This document shows, one piece after another, positions 9,799 to 19,895 of a stretch of DNA of 48,895 nucleotides (its first letter is position 1; the number at the start of each line of letters is the position of its first letter). Position numbers and translations under genes: made by a program. The notes below the pieces were generated by a model. It saw only the letters and a program-made list of their open reading frames with translations, was not told where the DNA came from and did no database searches. The stretch is from assembly GCA_014324065.1 (NCBI GenBank), contig JACOMV010000002.1, positions 1-48,895 of the forward strand. The letters run 5' to 3'. Origin of the DNA: Hormoscilla sp. SP12CHS1 (GTDB taxonomy: Bacteria > Cyanobacteriota > Cyanobacteriia > Cyanobacteriales > Desertifilaceae).

Positions 9799-10161
9799 TC
9801 AGAGATTACCCAATCCAGAAATAATCCGCCTACCCAAGGTTAAGGACTCCCGAGTCTTATTAGCTAAGTCGGGAAATGTATTATCATAATCAGATTGATT
9901 GCGATAAAGGCGCAATCTGTTCAACCTGTTACCGATATTTTTCCGCACTTGTTCTTCGCTATTCCTGAATTGGTCGATCACATACTGGTGGGTGTTTTGG
10001 GTGGGAATTGTCAAACCTTCCCGTTCTTGCAAATAATTTCGGGCTTTGATGAAAGCAGCATAATAGGCGCGACTAATAGCCGATCGCATTTTGGCTTCAT
10101 CTGTAGTTTTTTCTGCAAGTTCCCGTGCTAGATGTAAATATTGCGACCAATCAAAACTCAT
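9799..10161 (-). CDS. HEPN domain-containing protein
   Basis: 120 aa; SRAYYAAFIKARNYL, helical; RNxxxH-like region modified (YRNQSDYDN). Confidence 0.8.
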   Translation of the reverse strand: MSFDWSQYLHLARELAEKTTDEAKMRSAISRAYYAAFIKARNYLQEREGLTIPTQNTHQYVIDQFRNSEEQVRKNIGNRLNRLRLYRNQSDYDNTFPDLANKTRESLTLGRRIISGLGNL

Positions 10162-10164
10162 GTT

Positions 10165-10775
10165 CTACTCAAAACAGATAATCATTTTTCCTTGAGAGCG
10201 AGGTTCAGCATCGAACCACCAATCATAGTCAATGCGTTCCAGCAGATCGATCCTTTCTTCCGCATCAAGATTTTCCGGTCTGGTAAGAAAGACTGCTAGC
10301 TGCGGGTTATAAATTTCCGGATCGGTGATATATTGCAGAAACAGCCGTGAGTTGGGAAAATGTTTGCGAATTGGACCGTGGGCTTCTTGTAATAGGGGAA
10401 CCAGAAATGGATTTGACTCCAGAAAATCATAGACTGCTTGGGGTTCCTTGAAGCTGTACAACTTTTCTAGAGATTCTATTTCATTTCTAGAGATTCTATT
10501 TCAGTTCGATCGAGAGTTGAATTTGCTACGCTGGCGCTTTTTTGGCCGCCGTCCCCCGGTTTTTTTACAGCTTTTGCCAGGTTATGCAACTGAAACAGTG
10601 CGTTCTCTTTATCATCTTTGTCTAGGTTCGACTCCGATGCGATCGCGTCTTGCAACTGGGCCAGCAATTCCTTGATTCCAGGTTTATGTTTACTCGGTTC
10701 TGGGGAGTCTGGCAATGAGGCGATCGCCACCGTTCCTGTCCCGCCTAAGCCTGTGCTTGTTTGCGTGTTTGTCAT
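10165..10775 (-). pseudogene. Unit A: MTNTQTSTGLGGTG helical-domain protein (10476-10775) plus HEPN-partner domain (10165-10461), probably one ancestral ORF split by a 20-bp tandem duplication
   Basis: Copy C reads ...EIESLEKLYSFKEPQAVY through without interruption. Copy A has an extra 'ttctagagattctatttcat' (10465-10484) that introduces TAG and a frame change. The 'M' of the partner ORF in the track is a TTG. Confidence 0.7.
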
Positions 10776-10813
10776 ATCTCACCTCTTAGATATCTCTTTC
10801 TCACCATTATATC

Positions 10814-11355
10814 AGTTCCCGTGCTAGATGCAAATATTGCTATTCAAAATTGATAAACATTTTTCCTTGCGATCGGGGTTCAGCATCAAGCCACCAATCA
10901 TCATCAAGGCGTTCCAGGAGATCGATCCTCTCTTCGACGTCCATATTTTCCGGTCTGCTAATATAGATTGCTAGTTTCGGGTTATAAATTTCCGGATCTG
11001 TGACGTATTTCAGAAACAGCCGTGAATTGGGAAAATGTTTGCGAATCTCTCCGTGGGCTTCTTTTGGCTACGCCGGTGCTTTTTTGGCCGCCGTACCCCG
11101 ATTTTTGTACAACTTTTGCCAGGTTTTTCAACTGTGAGAGCGCGTTCTCTTTATCATCTTCGTCTAGGTTCGACTCCGATGCGATCGCGTCTTACAACTG
11201 GGCCAGCAATTCCTTGATTCCGGGTTTATGTTTACTCGGTTCTGGGGAGTCTGGCAATGAGGCGATCGCCACGGATACTGTACCGCCTAAGCCGGTGCTT
11301 GTTTGCGTGTTTGTCATATCTCACCTCTTTGATATCTCTTTGTCACCATTATATC
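10814..11355 (-). pseudogene. Unit B: degenerate second copy of the helical-domain / partner module
   Basis: High identity to unit A on both sides; CAA>TAA nonsense near 11192-11194; partner N-terminus deleted (junction around 11062). Confidence 0.8.
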
Positions 11356-11938
11356 AGTTCCCGTGCTAGATGCAAATATTGCTATTCAAAATTGATAAAC
11401 ATCTTTCCTTGCGATCGGGGTTCAGCATCCAACCACCAATCATCATCAAGGCGTTCCAGGAGATCGATCCTCTCTTCGACGTCCATATTTTCCGGTCTGG
11501 TAATATAGATTGCTAGTTCCGGGTTCTAAATTTCCGGATCTGTGACGTATTTCAGAAACAGCCGTGAATTGGGAAAATGTTTGCGAATCTCTCCGTGGGC
11601 TTCTTATTATAGACTGCTTGGGGTTCCTTGAAGCTGTACAACTTTTCTAGAGATTCTATTTCAGTTGGATCGAGGGTTGAATTTGCTAATCCGCCGTCCC
11701 CCGGTTTTTTTACAGCAGTTGCCAGGTTATGCAACTGTTTCAGTGCGTTCTCTTTATCATCTTCGTCTAGGTTCGACTCCGATGCGACCGCGTCTTGCAA
11801 CTGGGCCAGCAATTCCTTGATTTCGGGTTTATGTTTACTCGGTTCTGGGGAGTCTGGCAATGAGGCGATCGCCACCGATCCTGTCCCGCCTAAGCCGGTG
11901 CTTGTTTGCGTGTTTGTCATATCTCACCTCTTGGATCT
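11356..11938 (-). pseudogene. Unit C: third copy; helical-domain ORF 11552-11920, partner domain broken by about 37 bp net deletion
   Basis: Same start block 'agttcccgtgctagatgcaaatattgc', same end 'gtttgtcatatctcacctctt'; deletion near 11605-11610 relative to unit A. Confidence 0.78.
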
Positions 11939-12848
11939 ATTGAATATAGAAATGCCAACTGCTGCTATCAATCCAATTCCCGATCCGATCAAAACCTTCC
12001 ACAGTGGAGATTTAAGAGATTGCCACGCCTCTAACGCCTCTGCTGCATCCCGGTAACGCTGGCTAAAATGATAGCGCACCATTTTGTCTAAAATATCTGC
12101 TAGCTCGGGATTAACCTGTGCCCGATCGCGCCAAATGACTTCCAACGTGTTAGGATCTTTTTGTAATCTGTCAGGCGTTACGCCTATAATGGCTTGAATA
12201 CCAATCATTCCCACAGCATAGACATCGCTGCAATATTTGGGCACACCCGATGCTTGTTCACCCGGCATATAGCCAGGAGTGCCAACAGCAACCGATACTA
12301 CCGTTTGCCCCTGATGATTAGGCATTAAGGTGGTAATTTCCTTAACCGCCCCAAAGTCAATCAGTACAATCTTGCCATCTTTCTGGCGACGCATTAGATT
12401 TTGGGGCTTGATATCTCGGTGGATGACATTGTTCTCATGGACAACCTTCAAAACTTCCAGGATGTCCTGCAACAGTTTAACCACTTCCTTCTTACTCGAC
12501 CGTTTACCTGGGGTGAGTTCTTTGCTGAGCTCCTGCCCATCAACGAATTCCTGGACGAGATAAAATTCCCCATTTTCTTCAAAGTGGGCGAAAAGTCGGG
12601 GAATTTGGTAGCTGTCATTGCCTAACTTGTACAGAACCTGTGCTTCCGAGTCGAAAAGGTGTCTAGCAACTGACAAAACTTTTGGATTGGGAGGATTTCG
12701 GCTTCAGGTGTTTGACCACACACTGAGGATTTCCAGGTAAATCTCGGTCTTCAGCCAGGTAGGTGTCCCCAAATCCCCCGCTTCCCAGCTTTTTGATGAT
12801 GTAATAGTGATTCCGCAGTGTTATTCCCGGCACCAGCATGATATTCAC
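11924..12848 (-). pseudogene. Serine/threonine protein kinase, frameshifted in the N-lobe, C-terminal TM segment
   Basis: 12663-12848 carries the GSGGFGDTYLAEDRDLPGNPQCVVKHLKPKSS P-loop/VxK; 11924-12676 carries HRDIKPQNLM, DFGAVK, GTPGYMPGEQ. The frames join if one A is removed from the AAAA run near 12682-12685. Confidence 0.85.
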
Positions 12849-13297
12849 CTTTAGTAGTAGCTTTATTTATTTTGCCATAAGCGATCGGGCGCTCTTCTGT
12901 GACCAGTGACCAGTGACTGAGGCCAATTGACAGGTTGTCTACTACCGGTAGCGTTCAGGTGGACTGTCTCCTCTACACTGGACTCTTGTGAACCGGATAT
13001 AAGCAGCTATTTCTCCAAATTTTGACAATAGGGACGAAGCACTTGCGCCTTTCGGACCGGGCGATCGTATCCTACCGGTAGCACTACCGGCGATCAGAGG
13101 GAAAATTTTTCACTCCCAACCTGGCAAAATGTGGTTATACTGTTTTAAGTAAGCTACAATAACTCAAGTTGCTACCTATAAAAAATTATACGTCCGAAAC
13201 AGCCATTTTTGGCAATTGAATCCACCCAAATGCCATTTTGGGGTAAATTACAAGGCGATCTGGGATGATTTTGGTTGATCTTGACCTTGATTTTCGT

Positions 13298-13369
13298 GGG
13301 TGACTAGCTCAACGGTAGAGCACTGGACTCTTAATCCATTGGCTCAGGGTTCGAATCCCTGGTCACCCA
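13298..13369 (+). tRNA. tRNA-Lys (anticodon CTT)
   Basis: GGGTGAC...GTCACCC acceptor, GCTCAACGGTAGAGC D-arm, CTCTTAA anticodon loop, CAGGGTTCGAATCCCTG T-arm. Confidence 0.92.
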
Positions 13370-13412
13370 TAGCCCCAAACCTTTGATATCTAAGGCATTG
13401 CCGGAAGTCGCC

Positions 13413-13979
13413 TCAGCGATTTCCGGCTACTTTCAGCCAACCGAACATCTGGTCTACCGTCAACTCTAAGCTAACTTCCTCCAGACAAGGCAGTAGCATA
13501 TCGCCGGTGAACTCGGAGGGCAGCCGATCTCCCCGATAGGCTAGCACCACCCGATCGATCGGGTCAATTAGCCAACCAATCTCGCATCCATGACGCAAGC
13601 AATGCAAAATCTTGCAGGTGACTCGGGTGAGACTCCGGTCTGGAGAAAGAATTTCTATTACCCAGTTGGGCGCAAAATCAATTCCCGTACTGATGATTTC
13701 TCCATGTTCGTCGATCGGGATGCGGATGCTAGCAAGCACTGCTATATCTGGCACGATCGATCTTCCTCCAAAGGTACAGCGCAGTTCGGGAAATGCTTCA
13801 TAGCTTCGATCTATATTAATAGCACTTGCCAAGCGCGATCGCAGGCGACTGTGTTTTCCACCTGGCATGGGTTTGGTCCAAACAACTCCTTCTATAAACT
13901 CCCAAGCAGGGGATGAGTCAATATCTGGTAGTTGTAAGAAATCTACCAAGCTTCCACAGTTAGGAAGTGCGATCGTCAT
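13413..13979 (-). CDS. Uma2 family endonuclease-like protein
   Basis: FGGRSIVPDIAVL, VIEILSPDRSLTRVTCKI, GCEIGWLIDP typical Uma2/PD-(D/E)XK pattern. Confidence 0.88.
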   Translation of the reverse strand: MTIALPNCGSLVDFLQLPDIDSSPAWEFIEGVVWTKPMPGGKHSRLRSRLASAINIDRSYEAFPELRCTFGGRSIVPDIAVLASIRIPIDEHGEIISTGIDFAPNWVIEILSPDRSLTRVTCKILHCLRHGCEIGWLIDPIDRVVLAYRGDRLPSEFTGDMLLPCLEEVSLELTVDQMFGWLKVAGNR

Positions 13980-14052
13980 AACAATATCCCATAGTGATAT
14001 TAGATATTCTTACCAAATACATTTCATAGCAAATACCTTTGTGATAACATTT

Positions 14053-14176
14053 TTTGCTCGTTCCCTGGCTCCGCCTGGGAACGCACACCCAAGGCTCTGC
14101 CTCCAGGTGGGCCCGCTGTCATCAACTGGAGGCTCTGCCTCCCAATGTTCGTTCCCAGTCTCTGGCTGGGAACGAG
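14053..14176. repeat. GAGGCTCTGCCTC / CGTTCCC..GGGAACG palindromic repeat cluster
   Basis: ctcgttccctggctccgcctgggaacg, aggctctgcctcc, ggaggctctgcctccc, cgttcccagtctctggctgggaacgag. Confidence 0.85.
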
Positions 14177-14193
14177 GTAACGATGAACATTTA

Positions 14194-14835
14194 TTAGGAA
14201 GCTAGCTGGGTGACATTTGTGCCAATTACGCAAGCCCGATCGAGATTAACGCCAGTCAAATTAGCGCCTTCCAACTCAGCACAGAGGAGATTTGCCCCCA
14301 TCAAAGCAGCACCTGCGAGATTAGCACCCCGCAAATCAGCTTCCTCTAGATTAGCTTCACTCAAAGAAGCCCCCTGCAAATCAGCGTAACTCAAATCCGC
14401 ACCTTTGAGGTTAGCATTATTGAGATTTGCCCCCCGCAACTCCGCACCTCGCAAGTCAACTCCCTGCAAGTTAACGCCCATTAAATTCGCACCACTCAAA
14501 AACGCACCTGCTAAAGATGCCTGAGTCAGTTTTGCCCCCATGAAATTAGCGCCCCGCAGGTTACTACCCCGCAAATCAGCAGTTGTTAAATCCGCTTGCA
14601 TCAAATTAGCACCCAGCAGATTTGCTCGTAAATCTGCCGATTCCAACTGGGCCCCAATCATGTTAGCACCATCTAGACGCCCCCCTTTCAGGTTACAACC
14701 AGAAAGATCCGTCCCCACTAGGGTTGCACCTGCCAGATTAACCCGTTCCATCTGACTTCCCGAAAGAGCTTCGTCTTCTAAATCAGCCCCGGCTAGCTGC
14801 TTGATTTTACCCGATCGTATTGCTTCAATATCCAT
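14194..14835 (-). CDS. Pentapeptide repeat protein
   Basis: Many A(D/N)LxG/xA repeats across 213 aa. Confidence 0.95.
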   Translation of the reverse strand: MDIEAIRSGKIKQLAGADLEDEALSGSQMERVNLAGATLVGTDLSGCNLKGGRLDGANMIGAQLESADLRANLLGANLMQADLTTADLRGSNLRGANFMGAKLTQASLAGAFLSGANLMGVNLQGVDLRGAELRGANLNNANLKGADLSYADLQGASLSEANLEEADLRGANLAGAALMGANLLCAELEGANLTGVNLDRACVIGTNVTQLAS

Positions 14836-14878
14836 TAGACCTGTTAAAAGAGAATCTCAATTCACAACTTTTTATCCT

Positions 14879-15916
14879 TTAGCCCTTAGCTGAGGGGATG
14901 CCAAGCAAGCTACCCGTGCCCGCAACTACTTCCCCGATCGCCCAAGCATTAATATTATACTGGGCAAACCAGGAAATTGCCCCGTTTACTTGGTCAGGTG
15001 GTACCAGCAGCACGAACCCGATGCCCATATTAAAGGTATTAAACATGGCATCGGGACTAACCCGACCCGCCTGGGCGATTATATCAAAAATTGCCGGGAC
15101 GGTCCAACTGCTGGCGTCAATGCGGAGGGACTGGTCTTTACCCAGACAGCGGGGCAAGTTTTCTGGTAAACCGCCCCCAGTGATGTGGGCCATGCCGTGA
15201 ATTTCCAGTCCTACACGACGGGCCTCTAACACTGGTTTAACATAAATCTGAGTCGGTGTTAATAAAACTTCCCCTAAGCTGCGACCAGATAGCATTTCTG
15301 GGGAATGGTCCCAGCCCAGGCCAGACTCTGCTACTATTTTTCTCACGAGACTAAAGCCATTACTGTGGACGCCACTACTTGCTAAGGCGATCGCCCGATC
15401 GCCCAGCTTTACCTGAGAGGGATCGACAATCATACTTTTTTCCACAATGCCCACCACAAAACCCGCCATATCGTAATCTCCTGGGGAATAAAAACCGGGC
15501 ATTTCTGCGGTTTCGCCCCCCAGTAAAGCACACCCGGCCTGCTGGCATCCTGCCGCGATGCCTGCGACTACCTGAGTTAACTGGGCTTGATTTAATTTCC
15601 CAGTTGCCAAATAATCCAAAAAAAACAGCGGTTCCGCCCCTGAAGTCAGCACGTCATTCACGCACATAGCGACTAGCTCGATGCCCACAGTGTCGTGGAT
15701 ATCGAGTGCCGTTGCCAGTTTCAACTTGGTGCCGACTCCATCCGTGCCCGAGACTAAAACCGGTTCTTTGTAGCCGCTGGGAAGGGCGAATAACCCGCTA
15801 AAACCTCCCAGTCCACCTAACACTTCCTTTCGCCGGGTGCTTGACACCATCGATCTGATGAGATCGACAAACTCGCGACCAGCTTCTACATCAACACCTG
15901 CTTGTTTGTAGTCCAT
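14879..15916 (-). CDS. purM: Phosphoribosylformylglycinamidine cyclo-ligase
   Basis: [46 protein letters not shown]. Confidence 0.96.
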   Translation of the reverse strand: MDYKQAGVDVEAGREFVDLIRSMVSSTRRKEVLGGLGGFSGLFALPSGYKEPVLVSGTDGVGTKLKLATALDIHDTVGIELVAMCVNDVLTSGAEPLFFLDYLATGKLNQAQLTQVVAGIAAGCQQAGCALLGGETAEMPGFYSPGDYDMAGFVVGIVEKSMIVDPSQVKLGDRAIALASSGVHSNGFSLVRKIVAESGLGWDHSPEMLSGRSLGEVLLTPTQIYVKPVLEARRVGLEIHGMAHITGGGLPENLPRCLGKDQSLRIDASSWTVPAIFDIIAQAGRVSPDAMFNTFNMGIGFVLLVPPDQVNGAISWFAQYNINAWAIGEVVAGTGSLLGIPSAKG

Positions 15917-15977
15917 ATTTTTTTCTATCTATGTTTATTATTCTAGATACACTGCATATTTACAAAAATATTAATCT

Positions 15978-16066
15978 CGTAGGTTGGGTTGAGGCACGAA
16001 ACCCAACCCGCGAGATGTTGTTAGCGAAGCCTGTTGTCCTTGTTGGGTTTCAGTCAACCCAACAAA
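15978..16066. repeat. GTAGGTTGGGTT...AACCCAACC palindromic repeat
   Basis: gtaggttgggttgaggcacgaaacccaaccc...gttgggtttcagtcaacccaac; related copies at 18805-18897 and 39058-39095. Confidence 0.8.
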
Positions 16067-16571
16067 GAGATGTCATGCATCTTCGTTGCACCCATTATTC
16101 TTTTCTTTCCCTCTGTCTCCCTGGGAACGCTTATTAGAGAATCTGCCTCCCAATCCTGTAATAGTAAATAAAACTATCTTTTTCACGCTTTTCTCCGTGT
16201 CATAATTGACTCGTAAATCATCTTTTATTACTTAATACCTCGCCAACACATAATAACACATTTACTGCCTCGACATGATAACTATAACTAATGATCGTGA
16301 TAATCGAGGTTTATCATTTTTCCATAACGGCTCTGGCAAGAGCGCAGTATTTTGTATTGGTTTTAGTAAAAATATTAATGAATGCCAAATATCTATCTAA
16401 AGATAGAACCAAAAAAAGATTTAATGGTCAATCATGACAGGTGTTTTCCGCAAAGTGGAAACAGAAAGAGAAAGAACTAGCAGTTGCATCTACAGCAATT
16501 CGCAGATTTGCTGCGATCGTAAATAGCGTTTTCAGATAACTTTAACAAAGGATAGGGAAGCAGCAAAGCCT

Positions 16572-17114
16572 ATGCATCAAAAAGTTGGAAAGAGGATCGC
16601 AACTGCCCTGATCTTAACAGGGATAGGATTATCAAATCACCTGGAACAAACAAAACTAACTTCTGTTCGCGATGTGGAGAAAATTCCAGCAACTGCGCCT
16701 CGCCTTTTATCTGACTTAGCCGATCGCTTGACAGATATAGTCAAAGTGGAATCGTCCGCTTGGGCCACGGAGAAGATCGGAAGTGCGATCGGGCGATCGG
16801 GGGAAAAGCAGTGGCACGGTTATAGCCAGAAGGGTTGGGCTTCCTGGTATGGTCCAGGGTTACATGGCAATCTTACCGCTAGTGGTGAAAGATTCAACCA
16901 GTACGATCTGACAGCTGCTCATCGGAACTTGCCCTTTGGCACCTGGGTGAGGGTGACAAATCTGAATAATAACCTCAGCGTCGTGGTTCGCATTAACGAT
17001 CGGGGTCCATATATACGAGGTCGGATCATCGATGTTTCCGCTGCGGCGGCGCAGGAGGTAAGGATGCGACAGTCTGGGGTGGTTCCAGTGCGTGTAGATG
17101 TTCTGGGTAGGTAG
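16572..17114 (+). CDS. rlpA: RlpA-like septal ring lytic transglycosylase / DPBB domain protein
   Basis: GWASWYGPGLHGNLTASGERFNQYDLTAAHRNLPFGTWVRVTNLNNN...VVRINDRGPYI. Confidence 0.92.
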   Translation: MHQKVGKRIATALILTGIGLSNHLEQTKLTSVRDVEKIPATAPRLLSDLADRLTDIVKVESSAWATEKIGSAIGRSGEKQWHGYSQKGWASWYGPGLHGNLTASGERFNQYDLTAAHRNLPFGTWVRVTNLNNNLSVVVRINDRGPYIRGRIIDVSAAAAQEVRMRQSGVVPVRVDVLGR

Positions 17115-17186
17115 CCTCTTTCAACTATCATCTATCATGAAAGCAGGTACACTTCTGTATACCTAGGAAAGTCGATCGGTCATTAC

Positions 17187-18758
17187 TTGACAGGGAGAAA
17201 AAAAGTGCGCCTGTATAGGACGGTTGCGGCACTGCGCTGTTACTTAGAACAGCAGCGATGCCGAGGCGAAAGCAAAGATAATGAGTTAAAAGGGCATAAA
17301 TCGATCGGCCTAGTACCGACGATGGGAGGATTACATGCTGGTCATCTGAGCTTGATCGAACGGGCGAGGCGAGAAAATGATATCTGTGTAGTCAGCATCT
17401 TTGTCAACCCTCTGCAATTTGCCCCGACGGAGGATTTGCAACAGTATCCCCGCAATTTGGAAGGGGACCAGCAACTATGCGCCCAAGCAGGGGTGGATGT
17501 AATTTTCGCCCCCACTGCTGTGGAAATGGAAGTCGAAAATGGCATCGCGATAGCGGTGGTTCCGCCTGACTCTATGATTAAGCGGTTGTGCGGTCTCTCT
17601 CGATCGAGTCATTTCCAGGGCGTAGCTACGATCGTGACTAAACTATTTAACATCGTCAAGCCTCAGCGGGCCTATTTTGGTCAGAAAGATGCCCAGCAAC
17701 TGGCAATTATCCGCCGTCTGGTAGCCGACCTTAACTTAGAACTGTCCGTTGTTGCTTGTCCCATCGTCCGAGAAGAGTCGGGACTGGCATATAGTTCCCG
17801 CAATCAATATCTGACAGCGTCGGAAAAAGAAGTCGCCTCAGTATTATATCGCGGCTTGCAGCAAGCCGAACGGCTATTTAAAGGAAAAGAGCGATCGCGC
17901 CAAGTTTTGCTCTCAGCATTTCAGTCCATTGTAGCAGTGGAAAAACAGGTACAGTTGGAGTATGTTGATTTGGTTGACCCAGATACCCTGAGCCCTTTGG
18001 ACAAAATAGAGGATAAAGGACTGTTAGCCTGCGCCGCCCTGGTCGGTTCCACTCGCTTGATCGATAATATAGTCCTGGGGGTACGCCAACCAATAGTGGC
18101 GATCGATGGTCCAGCGGGGGCCGGAAAATCCACTGTCGCCCGTCTGGTGGCTGAGGGTTTAGGATTACTTTATCTTGATACTGGGGCCATGTACCGGGCT
18201 GTAACCTGGTTGGTGCTGCGATCGGGCATCAATGTGACAGATGAACCAGAGGTAGCAGAATTAGTCAGCAACTGTCAAATTCAACTAACTCCTACAGAAG
18301 TATGGATCGATAGTCATAACGTCACCCAAGAAATTCGTAGCAGAGAAGTGACATCCCATGTATCCGCGATCGCCGCCCAAAAAACCGTGCGTCGAGTCAT
18401 GGTTAAAGAACAGCAGCGCTGGGGCGAAAAAGGAGGCATAGTTGCCGAAGGGCGGGACATTGGTACTAATGTATTCCCTGATGCGGCACTGAAAATCTTT
18501 TTAACAGCTTCTGTCGGAGAACGGGCACGCAGGCGTCAGCAAGATTTGGCCAAACAAGCAGCCGATAATATTAGTATAAAACAGTTGGAGAAAGAAATAG
18601 GAGATCGGGACTTATTCGACAGCAGTCGCAGCATAGCGCCGTTAAGAAAAGCAGTTGACGCCATTGAAATCCAAACAGATAATCTCAGCATTAATGAAGT
18701 AACGGAGCGAATTATTAGCCTCTACCGCCAGAAAGTAACACCCCAGTCAGTTGCTTAG
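17187..18758 (+). CDS. panC/cmk: Bifunctional pantoate--beta-alanine ligase / (d)CMP kinase
   Basis: N-terminal VPTMGGLHAGHLSLIERA, FGQKDAQQL; C-terminal AIDGPAGAGKSTVARLVAEGLGLLYLDTGAMYRAVT. In-frame GTG ~18 bp after the track start is a possible start. Confidence 0.95.
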   Translation: MTGRKKVRLYRTVAALRCYLEQQRCRGESKDNELKGHKSIGLVPTMGGLHAGHLSLIERARRENDICVVSIFVNPLQFAPTEDLQQYPRNLEGDQQLCAQAGVDVIFAPTAVEMEVENGIAIAVVPPDSMIKRLCGLSRSSHFQGVATIVTKLFNIVKPQRAYFGQKDAQQLAIIRRLVADLNLELSVVACPIVREESGLAYSSRNQYLTASEKEVASVLYRGLQQAERLFKGKERSRQVLLSAFQSIVAVEKQVQLEYVDLVDPDTLSPLDKIEDKGLLACAALVGSTRLIDNIVLGVRQPIVAIDGPAGAGKSTVARLVAEGLGLLYLDTGAMYRAVTWLVLRSGINVTDEPEVAELVSNCQIQLTPTEVWIDSHNVTQEIRSREVTSHVSAIAAQKTVRRVMVKEQQRWGEKGGIVAEGRDIGTNVFPDAALKIFLTASVGERARRRQQDLAKQAADNISIKQLEKEIGDRDLFDSSRSIAPLRKAVDAIEIQTDNLSINEVTERIISLYRQKVTPQSVA

Positions 18759-18804
18759 AATTATATCATGTCCGGATGATTAACCGTAATAAAAAAGATC
18801 TCTG

Positions 18805-18897
18805 CGTAGGTTGGGTAGAGCGGCTACGCCTTCGCTAGCGAAACCCAACAAAGCGCGGCACGGGGTTGGGTTTCGTGCCTCAACCCAACCTACAGAT
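18805..18897. repeat. Inverted repeat element GTAGGTTGGGT...ACCCAACCTAC
   Basis: Terminal GTAGGTTGGGT / ACCCAACCTAC; a downstream stretch also matches 39096-39130. Confidence 0.8.
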
Positions 18898-19032
18898 GCG
18901 ACAATTTTTATTATGGGCATTCAACCCGACATGATATTAGAACAGATTGAGAAGTTTAGAAACCCGGTAACTTCTGCGAAACCGGGTTTCTGGGCATCTT
19001 TTAGTTCGCAAATCAAATCGGATCGCTAATAG

Positions 19033-19614
19033 CTAATAGCTAATTGCTGATAGCTTCTCTTGGGGAGAATAGACAGATCCCGTCGCCTGAGAGCGTGCCC
19101 ACTGGCGATAATGCAATAACAGTTGGTTCATCAATCGTTGTTTAATCGTCAATAGAACACTTGCGAGTAGAGTATTTCCCGATGCCTCCATAATTGCCGC
19201 AGGCGTGAGATTCAAGGGAGGAGGCACTTCTACCTTCACCTCTAGGTCCGCCTTTCCACTCAAGTAAGTGAGGCCATGTCGCTCTTCAGAATAAAGTTTC
19301 CCTACCAGGTTAAAAGCAAATCGTTGATTGATATACTTGATCCCACGAATTTCACAGGCTACTGACTGCAAGTGAATCGTTCCATTGTCCCCCGCCCACA
19401 CTCTCATATCGACCGTTGGTTGTAACGAGAAAATCATGAAGGTCAACGGGCGCATTTTCAGGCGAAAATATTCCTCGCTCAGCTGCAATATCTGACTAGA
19501 ACAGGTCAAGGCATCCACCAAGCGCTTCGGCTTGCGCAGATAATGCCGAATCGAAACCGACTCATCCGGTACCGCCAGTTCAACCGATTGGGAAGCAAAA
19601 AACCTGGTATACAT
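19033..19614 (-). CDS. DUF1997 family protein
   Basis: 193 aa; PLTFMIFSLQPTVDMRVWAG...LASVLLTIKQRLMNQLLLHYRQWA typical of the cyanobacterial/plastid family. Confidence 0.8.
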   Translation of the reverse strand: MYTRFFASQSVELAVPDESVSIRHYLRKPKRLVDALTCSSQILQLSEEYFRLKMRPLTFMIFSLQPTVDMRVWAGDNGTIHLQSVACEIRGIKYINQRFAFNLVGKLYSEERHGLTYLSGKADLEVKVEVPPPLNLTPAAIMEASGNTLLASVLLTIKQRLMNQLLLHYRQWARSQATGSVYSPQEKLSAISY

Positions 19615-19895
19615 GAGAGATATGTTAAAGTAAGTTACCTTGTGTAAATATATTTTACAATTTTTAAGCTTATCTCACCCAGTGTCAGTTGTGGGTTTGA
19701 TTTTATGTCAAAAAATATATGTCAAAAGATATATCTTAGCTATCCAATGGTATAATAATCCAGGGGACATTAACCATTAATCTGATTTAGAATGACAATA
19801 GTAGCGAGCGTGGGTTCCAAATCGCCCACCCTCGCAGATAATCAGCCAATTTGCAATTTGCAATAAGTAATATAAAATTCGAGCGCAATAATTCT

